From NCBI GenBank assembly GCA_944329505.1, contig CALVIJ010000032.1, forward strand, positions 1 to 9,167: 9,167 bases of DNA, in the 5' to 3' direction. A program made the translations under genes and the position numbers. The stretch is from an uncultured Bacilli bacterium (GTDB taxonomy: Bacteria > Bacillota_I > Bacilli_A > RF39 > UBA660). This document shows, in pieces, positions 1 through 5,635 of the stretch. Every line of letters begins with the position of its first letter. The stretch's first letter is position 1. Under the pieces are notes generated by a model that saw only the letters and a list, made by a program, of their open reading frames with translations, was not told the origin of the DNA and did not search any database.

Positions 1-19
1 GTTATTTACCACAACATTG

Positions 20-37
20 TTTATACTTTTTTCCACT
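20..37. repeat. att-like direct repeat, left copy
   Basis: The 18 bases TTTATACTTTTTTCCACT are identical to 1171-1188 in the secA 3' end. Flanking bases on both sides are also similar but diverged. This copy lies in the decayed SEC-C tail and may be the displaced attachment core or simply a conserved part of a duplicated coding motif (G-K-K-Y-K). Confidence 0.45.
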
Positions 38-58
38 GCTACAAGTTCAAGAAATCCT

Positions 59-160
59 AGTATTTATAGTATTTGTATTATTTACAGAATTACTAGTATT
101 TCAAGACTTTGTGGGGCACTGGTAATAAAAATATTTGGAGTATTTATAGTACTATGAGTA
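59..160. repeat. degenerate TAGTATTT-type short repeats
   Basis: The stretch contains repeated 8-9 base units of the form (T/G)AGTATTT(A/G/C), for example at 59-67, 68-76 and 95-103, and again around 138-158 as GAGTATTTATAGTACTATGAGTACTATG. On the minus strand these give Asn-Thr-rich coding. They are probably the decayed low-complexity linker in front of the SEC-C remnant. No other function is visible. Apart from this, the SEC-C remnant and the 179-198 repeat, the stretch up to 293 shows nothing recognisable. Confidence 0.35.
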
Positions 161-178
161 CTATGTGTGTTTTGTAAC

Positions 179-198
179 TTGGAAACAAATTGGAAACA
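179..198. repeat. 20-bp direct repeat (double TGGAAACA), left copy
   Basis: TTGGAAACAAATTGGAAACA differs at one base in 20 from 1072-1091 and has the same orientation. Each copy consists of two TGGAAACA units with an 11-bp period. A related unit (TTTGTAACT) precedes it, as TTTTGGTAACA precedes the right copy. Paired short direct repeats like this are typical of arm-type sites for tyrosine recombinases, but a regulatory role is equally possible. Confidence 0.55.
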
Positions 199-293
199 TT
201 GTGTACATTCACTTACAATTTTTCCAATAACTCAATTTACAACCTCATTATATATTATTGTATTAATAATTACAAGGAAGCAACAAGAACGAA

Positions 294-932
294 CTATGTG
301 ATTCGAAGTCTTTTTTTCGTTTTGTATTCTATACATTTATCAATTATATCTAAATTATTTTTGAATACATTTTGATACTTAACAATTGTTTCATTCACAT
401 CAAACCAATATACACTAGTCAGAATTCCATCAGATGGATCCACCTCTGTTCTTTCTAATTTGCCGCCTAAAGCTTGCATGGTTTTGACAGATCCTAGATT
501 ATTTACATCACAATCTAACATCACTCTGTCTAATCCCAATTTTTGTGCTTCAATTAAACCTAAATATAAATTGATCTTATTATATCCTTTTCTTCTTTCG
601 GTCGGACGAATACCATACCCAATATTGCCACCAAATTGTTTCATACTTTCTGGTAAATTCCAACGAACATTGATGGCACCGATGATTCTATCATCATTTT
701 CTCTAATCAATAAAAACGTTTTAGACTGACATCTTCCTAATTTTTTAGCATACTCTTCATCTTGCATACTGAGACACATTTCTAATGCCTGTTCAAACGT
801 GTATCCTTCTAACATTTTTCTTAACGAGCCCATACCATTTGTCTCAGAGCTATAAAGCGCAAATTCATTCACATAATCTATGATTTGATTTTTTCTTTCC
901 AGCGAAGGCATTTCCAAATAAAACTTTTCCAT
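294..932 (-). CDS. GNAT family N-acetyltransferase
   Basis: A 212-residue protein of the GNAT fold, most like the predicted acetyltransferases grouped as COG3981. It would transfer an acetyl group from acetyl-CoA to an unknown amine substrate in the cytoplasm. The acetyl-CoA binding motif A is seen as R-P-T-E-R-R-K-G-Y (about residues 110-118), preceded by a beta strand I-I-G-A-I-N-V-R (about 82-89) and G-N-I-G-Y-G-I, and followed by V-M-L-D-C-D-V-N-N-L-G-S, the usual motif B. After the normal end (S-V-Y-W-F-D-V) there is an extra Lys-rich tail of roughly 35 residues. The ATG at 932 is chosen because GGTGGTG stands 8 bases upstream. An in-frame TTG at 1013 would add 27 residues, but I see no good ribosome site for it. 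The gene lies between repeat copies and may be cargo of an inserted segment. Confidence 0.85.
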   Translation of the reverse strand: MEKFYLEMPSLERKNQIIDYVNEFALYSSETNGMGSLRKMLEGYTFEQALEMCLSMQDEEYAKKLGRCQSKTFLLIRENDDRIIGAINVRWNLPESMKQFGGNIGYGIRPTERRKGYNKINLYLGLIEAQKLGLDRVMLDCDVNNLGSVKTMQALGGKLERTEVDPSDGILTSVYWFDVNETIVKYQNVFKNNLDIIDKCIEYKTKKRLRIT

Positions 933-1022
933 TTTATATTCACCACCATATATGTTTTGTGTTTCAATTTCACTATTGCTAAATGAAATGAATGCTAACT
1001 TTTTTGTTTCCAAAAATTTTTT

Positions 1023-1037
1023 CCTTATTTTATAAGG
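1023..1037. promoter_or_regulatory. palindrome over the GNAT -10 (candidate operator)
   Basis: CCTTATTTTATAAGG is a perfect inverted repeat (6-bp arms, 3-base centre). Its minus-strand version contains the proposed TATAAA -10 of the acetyltransferase. Its inner 13 bases recur at 1140-1152, right after the secA stop. It could be a repressor site or just an AT-rich hairpin. Confidence 0.35.
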
Positions 1038-1057
1038 CTTTTCCGAGATTTTGGTAA
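1029..1057 (-). promoter_or_regulatory. candidate promoter for the GNAT gene
   Basis: On the minus strand TTACCA (1057-1052) and TATAAA (1034-1029) are separated by 17 bases. This would give a leader of roughly 90 bases before the ATG at 932. The -10 lies inside the 1023-1037 palindrome. Confidence 0.4.
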
Positions 1058-1071
1058 CATCTTTCCTAATT

Positions 1072-1091
1072 TTGGAAACAAAATGGAAACA
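1072..1091. repeat. 20-bp direct repeat (double TGGAAACA), right copy
   Basis: TTGGAAACAAAATGGAAACA is the partner of 179-198. A related TTTTGGTAACA unit lies at 1050-1060. It sits between the acetyltransferase promoter region and the secA stop codon, in otherwise non-coding DNA. Confidence 0.55.
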
Positions 1092-1139
1092 AATCGACTA
1101 TTTTTTGTAATTTTTTAATTTTTGAAACCCTCGCAAACC

Positions 1140-1152
1140 CTTATTTTATAAG
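1140..1152. repeat. 13-bp palindrome immediately after secA
   Basis: CTTATTTTATAAG begins directly after the secA stop codon on the minus strand and repeats the core of the 1023-1037 palindrome. It is too AT-rich and lacks a following U-run, so it is not a convincing terminator. No stronger terminator for secA is visible up to 933. Confidence 0.4.
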
Positions 1153-3645
1153 CTATTTGCCACAACAATTTTTATACTTTTTTCCACTCCCGCAAGGACA
1201 AGGTTCATTGCGACCAACTTTTTTAACTTTTTTTGGTGTTTGTTTTTTAGTTTTACTCTTGTCCTCGTTTGGTGTTCCTTTAATAACTTGCTCTCTTTCT
1301 GTGTTTTGTCTGATTTCAGCATTCAATAAGTATCTACTAATATCCATATCAATAGTTGCTAATAGATTATCAAACATTTCATAACCTTCTGAGGTATATG
1401 CTTGAAGTGGATTTTCTTGGGCATATTGTCTTAAATAGATACCTTCTCTAAGTAAACTCATAGCGTTAATATGATCCATCCAGTGAGTATCTATTACTCT
1501 TAAAGAAATAGCTTTTTCAAATTCATTTCTAAGCTCTTCTGGGAATTTCTCTAATTTTGCTTCGTATTCTTCACAAACATTTTCGTAAATTGTTTCAGTT
1601 AAACTTTCTGGATCCAATCCATCTAATTCATCTACAGATAAATCATTTTTTAATAAGTTTTCATTTACTGTTTCTAAAATTTCACTAACATCTAAACCAG
1701 TTAATTTATTGCTATCAATTAAATGGCTATTTACAATGTTTCTTATATGATTTTTAAAGTGTTCTAAAGTAATACTATGAATAGAATCACTATCTAATAT
1801 TTGATTACGACGGCCATAAATAATCATACGTTGATTATTTATAACATCATCATATTCTAGTAAATGTTTACGAGTGTCAAAGTTATTACCTTCAACTCTT
1901 TTTTGTGCTGATTCTATTGATTTAGATAAGGCTTTACTTCTGATAGAAAGTTCTCCGTCAAAACCGACTTTTTGAAGCAATGCTTTGGCACTATCAGTAC
2001 CAAATCTAACCATTAACTCGTCTTCAAATGATACACAGAATTGTGTCATTCCTGGGTCACCTTGACGACCAGAACGACCTCTTAATTGGTTATCAATACG
2101 TCTAGATTCATGTCTTTCAGTTCCTAAAACACATAATCCACCAAGTTCTTTAACGCCTTTGCCAAGTTTAATATCGGTACCACGACCAGCCATATTAGTA
2201 GCAATTGTTACGGCACCTTTTTCACCAGCTTTGGCAATAATCTCCGCCTCACGAGCATTGTTTTTAGCATTCAATACTTCATGTGGTATTTTCTCTTTTT
2301 TTAGCATCTTACTTAATTTTTCACTGTTTTCAACGGCTACAGTACCAACTAAAACTGGTTGTCCTTTTTCATGTCTTTCTTTAATTTCTTTAACAATTGC
2401 TCTATATTTTCCTTCAGCAGTAGCAAATATCAAATCATTAAAGTCTTCACGAATAATTGGTTTATTGGTTGGTATTTGAATAACATACATGTTATAAATA
2501 TCTCTAAACTCTTCTTCTTCAGTTTTTGCTGTTCCGGTCATACCTGCTATTTTTTTATACATTCTGAATAAGTTTTGGAATGTAATAGTGGCTAGAGTTT
2601 TTGTTTCCTCATTGATTTGAACACCTTCTTTAGCTTCAATAGCTTGATGAAGTCCTTCTGAGAAGTTTCTTCCAGGCATTAAACGTCCTGTAAATTGGTC
2701 AACAATAACAATTTTTCCATCTTGAATAACATAATCAAAGTCTTTTTTCATACTATAATTGGCGTGCAAAGCTTGGTTAATAAAGTGAACTAATGTTGCA
2801 TGCTCAATATCATATAAATTTTTAACATTGAAATATTTTTCTGCTTTTTTAATACCCTCAGCATCTAATGAAGTAGCTTTGGTTTTTTCATCATATATAT
2901 ATCCTTCGTTTTCTTTTAAAGTTTTAACAAATTTATCGGCTTGAACATATAAGTTTGCAGATTGCATTTTTCCACCAGAGATAATTAATGGTGTTCTAGC
3001 TTCATCGATTAAAACTGAGTCAACCTCGTCGATGATAACAAAGTTTAATGGTCTTTGAACACGATCTTCAGCTCTAACAACCATATTGTCTCTTAAGTAA
3101 TCAAAACCAATTTCATTGTTAGTTGAATACATAATGTCACAATTGTATGCTGCTCTTTTTTGTTCTTGATTATATTCACGATAATTGATGCCTACTGTTA
3201 GTCCTAAAAATTCATAAATTTTACCCATCCAGACAGCATCACGACCAGCTAAGTATTCGTTTACTGTGATAATATGTACTCCATCACCAGTTAAAGCATT
3301 TAAGTAAGCTGGTAAGATTGATGTCAATGTTTTACCTTCACCAGTTTTCATTTCAGCAATGTTACCATAATGAATAGCTAAACCACCTAATAATTGTACA
3401 TAGTATGGTTTTTCACCAATAACACGATAAGCGGCTTCTCTTGCTACGGCAAAAGCTTCTACCTTAATATCTTCTAATGTTTCTCCATTTTTTAGTCTTT
3501 CTTTAAATTCCGTAGTTTTTGCTTTTAATTCTTTATCTGTTAATTTAGACATTTCTTCATCTAAATTTTCAATTTCATCAGCAATTTTTTGGAATCTTTC
3601 TAATTCTTTATATTCATGATCAAATATTTTTTTAAGAAAATTCAT
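1153..3645 (-). CDS. secA: preprotein translocase ATPase subunit SecA
   Basis: SecA is the ATP-driven motor that pushes unfolded preproteins through the SecYEG channel at the inner face of the membrane. The 830 residues are close to the usual Bacilli length. Visible parts are Walker A T-G-E-G-K-T (about 101-106), the DEAD-type D-E-V-D-S (about 206-210) followed by L-I-D-E-A-R-T-P-L-I-I-S-G, the preprotein-binding region, F-T-G-R-L-M-P-G-R, the second helicase domain ending in Q-L-R-G-R-S-G-R-Q-G-D-P-G, the helical wing/scaffold with D-T-H-W-M-D-H, and a Lys-rich linker leading to the zinc tail C-P-C-G-S-G-K-K-Y-K-N-C-C. The start chosen is the ATG at 3645, with GAAAGG 9 bases upstream. The ATG at 3654 directly abuts that site, and the reading frame upstream of it runs through the promoter. 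It follows hpf, as in many Bacilli. Downstream I see the duplicated tail and the GNAT gene rather than prfB. Confidence 0.98.
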   Translation of the reverse strand: MNFLKKIFDHEYKELERFQKIADEIENLDEEMSKLTDKELKAKTTEFKERLKNGETLEDIKVEAFAVAREAAYRVIGEKPYYVQLLGGLAIHYGNIAEMKTGEGKTLTSILPAYLNALTGDGVHIITVNEYLAGRDAVWMGKIYEFLGLTVGINYREYNQEQKRAAYNCDIMYSTNNEIGFDYLRDNMVVRAEDRVQRPLNFVIIDEVDSVLIDEARTPLIISGGKMQSANLYVQADKFVKTLKENEGYIYDEKTKATSLDAEGIKKAEKYFNVKNLYDIEHATLVHFINQALHANYSMKKDFDYVIQDGKIVIVDQFTGRLMPGRNFSEGLHQAIEAKEGVQINEETKTLATITFQNLFRMYKKIAGMTGTAKTEEEEFRDIYNMYVIQIPTNKPIIREDFNDLIFATAEGKYRAIVKEIKERHEKGQPVLVGTVAVENSEKLSKMLKKEKIPHEVLNAKNNAREAEIIAKAGEKGAVTIATNMAGRGTDIKLGKGVKELGGLCVLGTERHESRRIDNQLRGRSGRQGDPGMTQFCVSFEDELMVRFGTDSAKALLQKVGFDGELSIRSKALSKSIESAQKRVEGNNFDTRKHLLEYDDVINNQRMIIYGRRNQILDSDSIHSITLEHFKNHIRNIVNSHLIDSNKLTGLDVSEILETVNENLLKNDLSVDELDGLDPESLTETIYENVCEEYEAKLEKFPEELRNEFEKAISLRVIDTHWMDHINAMSLLREGIYLRQYAQENPLQAYTSEGYEMFDNLLATIDMDISRYLLNAEIRQNTEREQVIKGTPNEDKSKTKKQTPKKVKKVGRNEPCPCGSGKKYKNCCGK
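1171..1188. repeat. att-like direct repeat, right copy (inside secA)
   Basis: This is the second copy of TTTATACTTTTTTCCACT. On the minus strand it encodes the G-K-K-Y-K part of the SecA zinc tail. If the GNAT segment is an insertion, this copy is the junction that keeps secA intact. Confidence 0.45.
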
Positions 3646-3702
3646 ACTGTCCATCCTTTCGTCTATATAGTATTTTACCAAAAAAACACTAAAAATAATA
3701 GT

Positions 3703-3732
3703 ATTATAAAGAAAAACAGGGCAAAAAATCAA
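3703..3732 (-). promoter_or_regulatory. candidate secA promoter inside the hpf terminator
   Basis: On the minus strand TTGATT (3732-3727) and TATAAT (3708-3703) are 18 bases apart, with the secA ATG about 57 bases beyond the -10. The -35 falls in the loop of the terminator hairpin 3712-3759 and the spacer coincides with one stem arm, so the two signals overlap. A weaker alternative -10 (TAAAAT, near 3677-3672) exists further downstream. Confidence 0.5.
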
Positions 3733-3759
3733 AAATAATTAATCTTTTGCCCTGTTTTT
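3712..3759. terminator. strong hairpin terminator between hpf and secA
   Basis: AAAAACAGGGCAAAA (3712-3726) pairs perfectly over 15 bp with 3745-3759 around an 18-base loop. The arms start and end in A/T runs, so it could terminate in either direction. On the minus strand it would stop transcripts coming from hpf. Confidence 0.85.
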
Positions 3760-3789
3760 ATTCTTTGTTTTGTGATGAGACATGAGAAA

Positions 3790-3806
3790 AATCGCTTTTG
3801 GCGATT
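3790..3806 (-). terminator. first hpf terminator, at the stop codon
   Basis: On the minus strand AATCGC-CAAAA-GCGATT is followed by TTTCTC. The stem begins at the hpf stop codon itself. It is a compact, weaker terminator about 30 bases before the strong one at 3712-3759, so hpf has two in tandem. Confidence 0.6.
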
Positions 3807-4338
3807 ATTTCTCTTTAATTAAACCGTAGTTGCCATCTTCACGTTTATAAATGACTTCAATATCTCCTGTTTTTGAATCTCTGAAGATAAAGAATGTATG
3901 ATCTATTAAATTCATTTGTAAAATGGCTTCGTCTTCGCTCATTGGCTTAAGTTCAACACTTTTGCGTTTAACAATTTTACTTTTATCTTTTTCTGTTTTT
4001 TCAACTTCAAAGTCGGTAACAAAGCCAGGAAATTTATCCTTGATTACTTTTTTACTCATTCGCGTTTTGTTCTTACGAATTTGTCTTTCTAACTTATCGA
4101 TAATTAAATCGATTGCAGCGAAAGGATCTTTGTGACTTTCTTCTGCTCTTAAAATTACTTTTCTAACAGGAATAGTTACTTCTACTTTGTAATTAGGTTC
4201 AACAGATCTAATTAAGACAGTAGCGGTAAAATCATCTCCTTCACTAAAGTACTTATCAAGCTTTGAAAGCTTCTTTTCTGAATATTCTTTGATGTCATTT
4301 GTGACTTTGACTTTTTTGCCACGGATTATATATTTCAT
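3805..4338 (-). CDS. hpf: long-form ribosome hibernation promoting factor
   Basis: A 177-residue long HPF (YvyD/RaiA type). It binds the small ribosomal subunit in stationary phase or stress and pairs 70S ribosomes into inactive 100S dimers. The N-terminal S30AE domain covers about residues 1-100 (I-R-G-K-K-V-K-V-T-N-D-I-K-E-Y, then L-D-K-Y-F and Y-K-V-E-V-T-I-P). A charged Lys-rich linker follows. The C-terminal dimerisation domain starts near 120 (V-K-R-K-S-V-E-L-K-P-M-S-E-D-E-A) and ends with the typical N-L-I-D-H-T-F-F-I-F-R-D and Y-K-R-E-D-G-N-Y-G-L-I. Start: ATG at 4338 with GGAAGGTG just upstream; an in-frame GTG at 4353 would overlap that site and is rejected. The hpf-secA order is widely conserved in Bacilli. 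Confidence 0.96.
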   Translation of the reverse strand: MKYIIRGKKVKVTNDIKEYSEKKLSKLDKYFSEGDDFTATVLIRSVEPNYKVEVTIPVRKVILRAEESHKDPFAAIDLIIDKLERQIRKNKTRMSKKVIKDKFPGFVTDFEVEKTEKDKSKIVKRKSVELKPMSEDEAILQMNLIDHTFFIFRDSKTGDIEVIYKREDGNYGLIKEK

Positions 4339-4357
4339 ATCATCACCTTCCACTTAC

Positions 4358-4366
4358 ATTATAACA
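4358..4366 (-). promoter_or_regulatory. hpf extended -10 promoter
   Basis: The minus strand reads TGTTATAAT (4366-4358), a TGnTATAAT extended -10, with no good -35 upstream. Its end is only about 20 bases from the hpf ATG, implying a very short leader. A stress sigma factor signal was not recognised. Confidence 0.55.
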
Positions 4367-4420
4367 TAAATTTTATATAATTTATATGATATTGTGTGGG
4401 AAATTATGTGTTTTAAATAG

Positions 4421-4445
4421 AAAAAAAACTACACAAGTGCAGTTT
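4421..4445 (-). terminator. csp terminator overlapping its stop codon
   Basis: On the minus strand AAACTGCA-CTTG-TGTAGTTT forms an 8-bp stem with one G-U pair and runs straight into a T tract (4428-4421). The csp stop codon TAG lies within the descending arm. Confidence 0.7.
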
Positions 4446-4641
4446 TAATTTCGACAACGTTTTTAGCTTGCAAACCTTTGTCAGTTCTGACTAAATCGAA
4501 TTCAACGTACTGACCTTCAACTAGCGTTTTGTAGCCAGGTGTAAGAATTGCTGAATAGTGGACGAATATATCTTCTTTATCGTTATATTCGATAAAACCA
4601 AAACCCTTCTCATTGTTGAACCACTTAACTTTGCCCTTCAT
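4429..4641 (-). CDS. csp: cold-shock protein (CspA/CspB family)
   Basis: A 70-residue single cold-shock domain, the standard length. It binds single-stranded RNA and DNA and acts as an RNA chaperone in the cytoplasm. RNP1 is seen as K-G-F-G-F-I-E-Y (12-19) and RNP2 as D-I-F-V-H-Y-S-A-I (24-32), preceded by the canonical [11 protein letters not shown] start. The ATG has AGAAGGGAG 9 bases upstream. It stands alone with its own promoter and terminator in front of hpf. No long cold-box leader is visible, because the proposed start of transcription is only about 30 bases from the ATG. Which Csp paralogue it is cannot be told. Confidence 0.96.
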   Translation of the reverse strand: MKGKVKWFNNEKGFGFIEYNDKEDIFVHYSAILTPGYKTLVEGQYVEFDLVRTDKGLQAKNVVEIKTALV

Positions 4642-4679
4642 GTCTTACATCTCCCTTCTAGTAAATCTCTTACAATACT

Positions 4680-4709
4680 AGTATAAATTAATAAGGCCTT
4701 TGCTTTCAA
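4680..4709 (-). promoter_or_regulatory. csp promoter
   Basis: On the minus strand TTGAAA (4709-4704) and TATACT (4685-4680) are separated by 18 bases, a good housekeeping-sigma match. It is divergent from the agrB promoter region. Confidence 0.65.
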
Positions 4710-4984
4710 TGAAAACCATATTACTTATTCCGACAAAATTCTCCATACTACTATATAAAATTTAATGTGCACAGTTACTACATCGACGAGTTTAATTTTA
4801 CACGTACTAGAGACGTTATTTTGTTCTTTTGCTTTAAAGTGGGTTAATTTTGACTGAATGCTAACAAGTGTTACAAACAAAATACTTTTTTTCATGGTTA
4901 GAACCAATTTTTTATATAATAAACATTTCACACATTTTATTTTTAAAAATGCGGTATGCTGTTTAAGGTAAAGAGAGGATTTAT
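4710..4984 (+). promoter_or_regulatory. agrB upstream region with candidate promoter and operator-like sites
   Basis: This non-coding stretch separates csp from agrB. A TATAAT at 4915-4920 has only a weak -35 (near TTCATG, 4891-4896, 18-base spacing), as expected for an activator-dependent promoter. The dyad TGGTTAGAACCA (4895-4906) sits directly on that -35. Further upstream, ACAGTTACT (4771-4779) resembles half of an AgrA/LytTR site. GTTA cores recur exactly 27 bases apart at 4843, 4870 and 4897. No clear pair of ACAGTTA-type direct repeats is present, so the regulator site is a suggestion only. The ribosome site AGAGAGG precedes the agrB ATG. Confidence 0.4.
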
Positions 4985-5584
4985 ATGAAAGAAGTATTTA
5001 TAAATAATTCCATAAGTTTAATTCAAAAATATTATCCACAATATTCTGAAGAAAAATTGGCTGAATTAAAGTATGGATTACTGGGATTATATTTGATGAT
5101 TACTAAATCGATTGTTATATTTGGAATTTCTATATATCTGGGCATCTTTAAAGAATTATTGATCTTTACTATTATTTATAATATTTTGCGAGCTCCATCG
5201 TTTGGGATGCACGCTTCAAAAAGCTGGATATGTTTAGTTTCTTCAGCTACGATATTTATTTTATCCACTTATCTAAGTTTTAAGCTTTCTATACCAATTA
5301 ATGTAAAAATTATATTTGGAATAATTGGTATTATATTAATTTATAAAAATAGTCCGGCTGACACTGCTAAGAAACCAATTGTTAGTCCTAAAAGACGTAA
5401 GATTTATAAATTCTTGTCAACTTCAATTGCTATTATATTCGTTGTTTCTTCTATGCTTATAGAAAATAATTTTTTGTCAAATGCGTTTATTTTGTCATTA
5501 TTAATACAGTGTGTGTTGACTTCTCCAACAACTTATAAAATTTGTGGAGAAACTTATGATAACTATAAAAGTTATCAACCTTAA
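4985..5584 (+). CDS. agrB: AgrB-type peptide-processing cysteine endopeptidase
   Basis: A 199-residue polytopic membrane protein of the AgrB family. It cuts the AgrD precursor on the C-terminal side and forms the thiolactone ring of the autoinducing peptide. The catalytic pair is visible as His76 and Cys83 in R-A-P-S-F-G-M-H-A-S-K-S-W-I-C, matching His77/Cys84 of Staphylococcus aureus AgrB. The second family signature, S-P-A-D-T-A-K-K-P-I (about 123-132), is present. Hydrophobic segments lie near 33-52, 55-68, 84-100, 105-121, 145-158 and 163-178, with a basic loop S-P-K-R-R-K after the signature. AGAGAGG lies 7 bases before the ATG. It is followed by agrD on the same strand with a 51-base gap. 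Confidence 0.95.
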   Translation: MKEVFINNSISLIQKYYPQYSEEKLAELKYGLLGLYLMITKSIVIFGISIYLGIFKELLIFTIIYNILRAPSFGMHASKSWICLVSSATIFILSTYLSFKLSIPINVKIIFGIIGIILIYKNSPADTAKKPIVSPKRRKIYKFLSTSIAIIFVVSSMLIENNFLSNAFILSLLIQCVLTSPTTYKICGETYDNYKSYQP

Positions 5585-5590
5585 TTGATG

Positions 5591-5609
5591 GTTTAAATTT
5601 TATTTAAAC
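5591..5609 (+). promoter_or_regulatory. hairpin between agrB and agrD
   Basis: GTTTAAAT-TTT-ATTTAAAC is a perfect 8-bp inverted repeat in the 51-base gap. It is AT-rich and has no following U-run beyond its loop, so it is unlikely to terminate. It may protect or process the mRNA so that agrD and agrB are made in different amounts; that role is inference. Confidence 0.4.
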
Positions 5610-5635
5610 ATAATTTATAAGAAAGGAGTTTGGTT

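Larger units (their letters stand above)
2..160 (-). pseudogene. decayed copy of a SEC-C (SecA C-terminal) tail
   Basis: Read on the minus strand, the last codons (58 down to 2) give R-I-S-stop-T-C-S-S-G-K-K-Y-K-Q-C-C-G-K-stop. This matches the end of the intact secA here (C-P-C-G-S-G-K-K-Y-K-N-C-C-G-K). The first zinc cysteine codon has become TGA, and a second TGA lies at 101-103 in the same frame. An 18-bp block (20-37) is identical to secA 1171-1188, and similarity extends over about 44 bp. Upstream of the motif the sequence reads as an Asn/Thr/Ser-rich linker, but in two different frames (N-T-S-N-S-V-N-N-T-N-T-I-N-T in one, S-T-H-S-T-I-N-T-P-N in another), consistent with a frameshift. 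It is either the displaced old 3' end of secA left by an insertion, or the remnant of a separate SEC-C protein. The similarity is clear; the origin is inference. Confidence 0.5.
1003..1080. repeat. inverted TTTGTTTCCAAAA / TTTTGGAAAC pair
   Basis: TTTGTTTCCAAAA at 1003-1015 faces TTTTGGAAAC at 1070-1079, giving a 10-bp perfect inverted match (GTTTCCAAAA/TTTTGGAAAC) around a 54-base centre. The left arm is also the inverse of the first half of the 179-198 repeat, so 179-189 and 1003-1013 form an 11-bp perfect inverted pair (TTGGAAACAAA) that encloses the acetyltransferase gene. Confidence 0.45.
20..1188. mobile_element. candidate decayed integrative element at the secA 3' end
   Basis: The candidate boundaries are an 18-bp identical direct repeat at 20-37 and 1171-1188, which falls inside the last codons of secA and inside the decayed secA-tail copy. 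Within it, near each end, lie nearly identical 20-bp direct repeats (179-198 and 1072-1091), each made of two TGGAAACA units, similar in layout to arm-type binding sites of tyrosine integrases. The only gene inside is a GNAT acetyltransferase. Elements that use the 3' end of a gene as target typically rebuild that gene end and leave the displaced original end at the far side, which is what this arrangement would show. No integrase or excisionase is present, so the element would be non-autonomous or a remnant. The repeats are seen; the mobile-element reading is inference. Confidence 0.3.

Noticed and set aside
47..103. TGA read as Trp, making the left SEC-C tail an intact gene
   Set aside because: All intact genes here use TGG for Trp and none contains internal TGA. 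The first zinc cysteine would still be lost and the linker changes frame.
190..375. 61-codon plus-strand open frame
   Set aside because: No ribosome site; low-complexity Asn/Tyr/Ile content; overlaps the end of the acetyltransferase gene on the other strand.
933..1013. Longer acetyltransferase starting at TTG 1013
   Set aside because: The added 27 residues do not look like a GNAT N terminus, and GGTGGTG before the ATG at 932 gives a better start.
179..1091. TGGAAACA repeats as a CRISPR array
   Set aside because: The units are too short, spacing is irregular, there are no spacers of constant length and no cas genes.
1140..1152. secA terminator at the palindrome
   Set aside because: The stem is five bp, nearly all A-T, and no U-run follows it on the minus strand.
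1157..2571. Several plus-strand open frames of 70-106 codons inside secA
   Set aside because: They are antisense shadows of a strongly conserved gene and show no domain or start signal.
4725..4931. 68-codon minus-strand open frame between csp and agrB, beginning M-K-C-L-L-Y-K-K
   Set aside because: No convincing ribosome site, no recognisable domain, and it overlaps the agrB promoter region. It is probably chance.
4642..4984. An RNAIII-like regulatory RNA divergent from agrB
   Set aside because: The csp promoter and csp gene occupy the divergent direction, and no hairpin-rich transcript or terminator supports a separate RNA.
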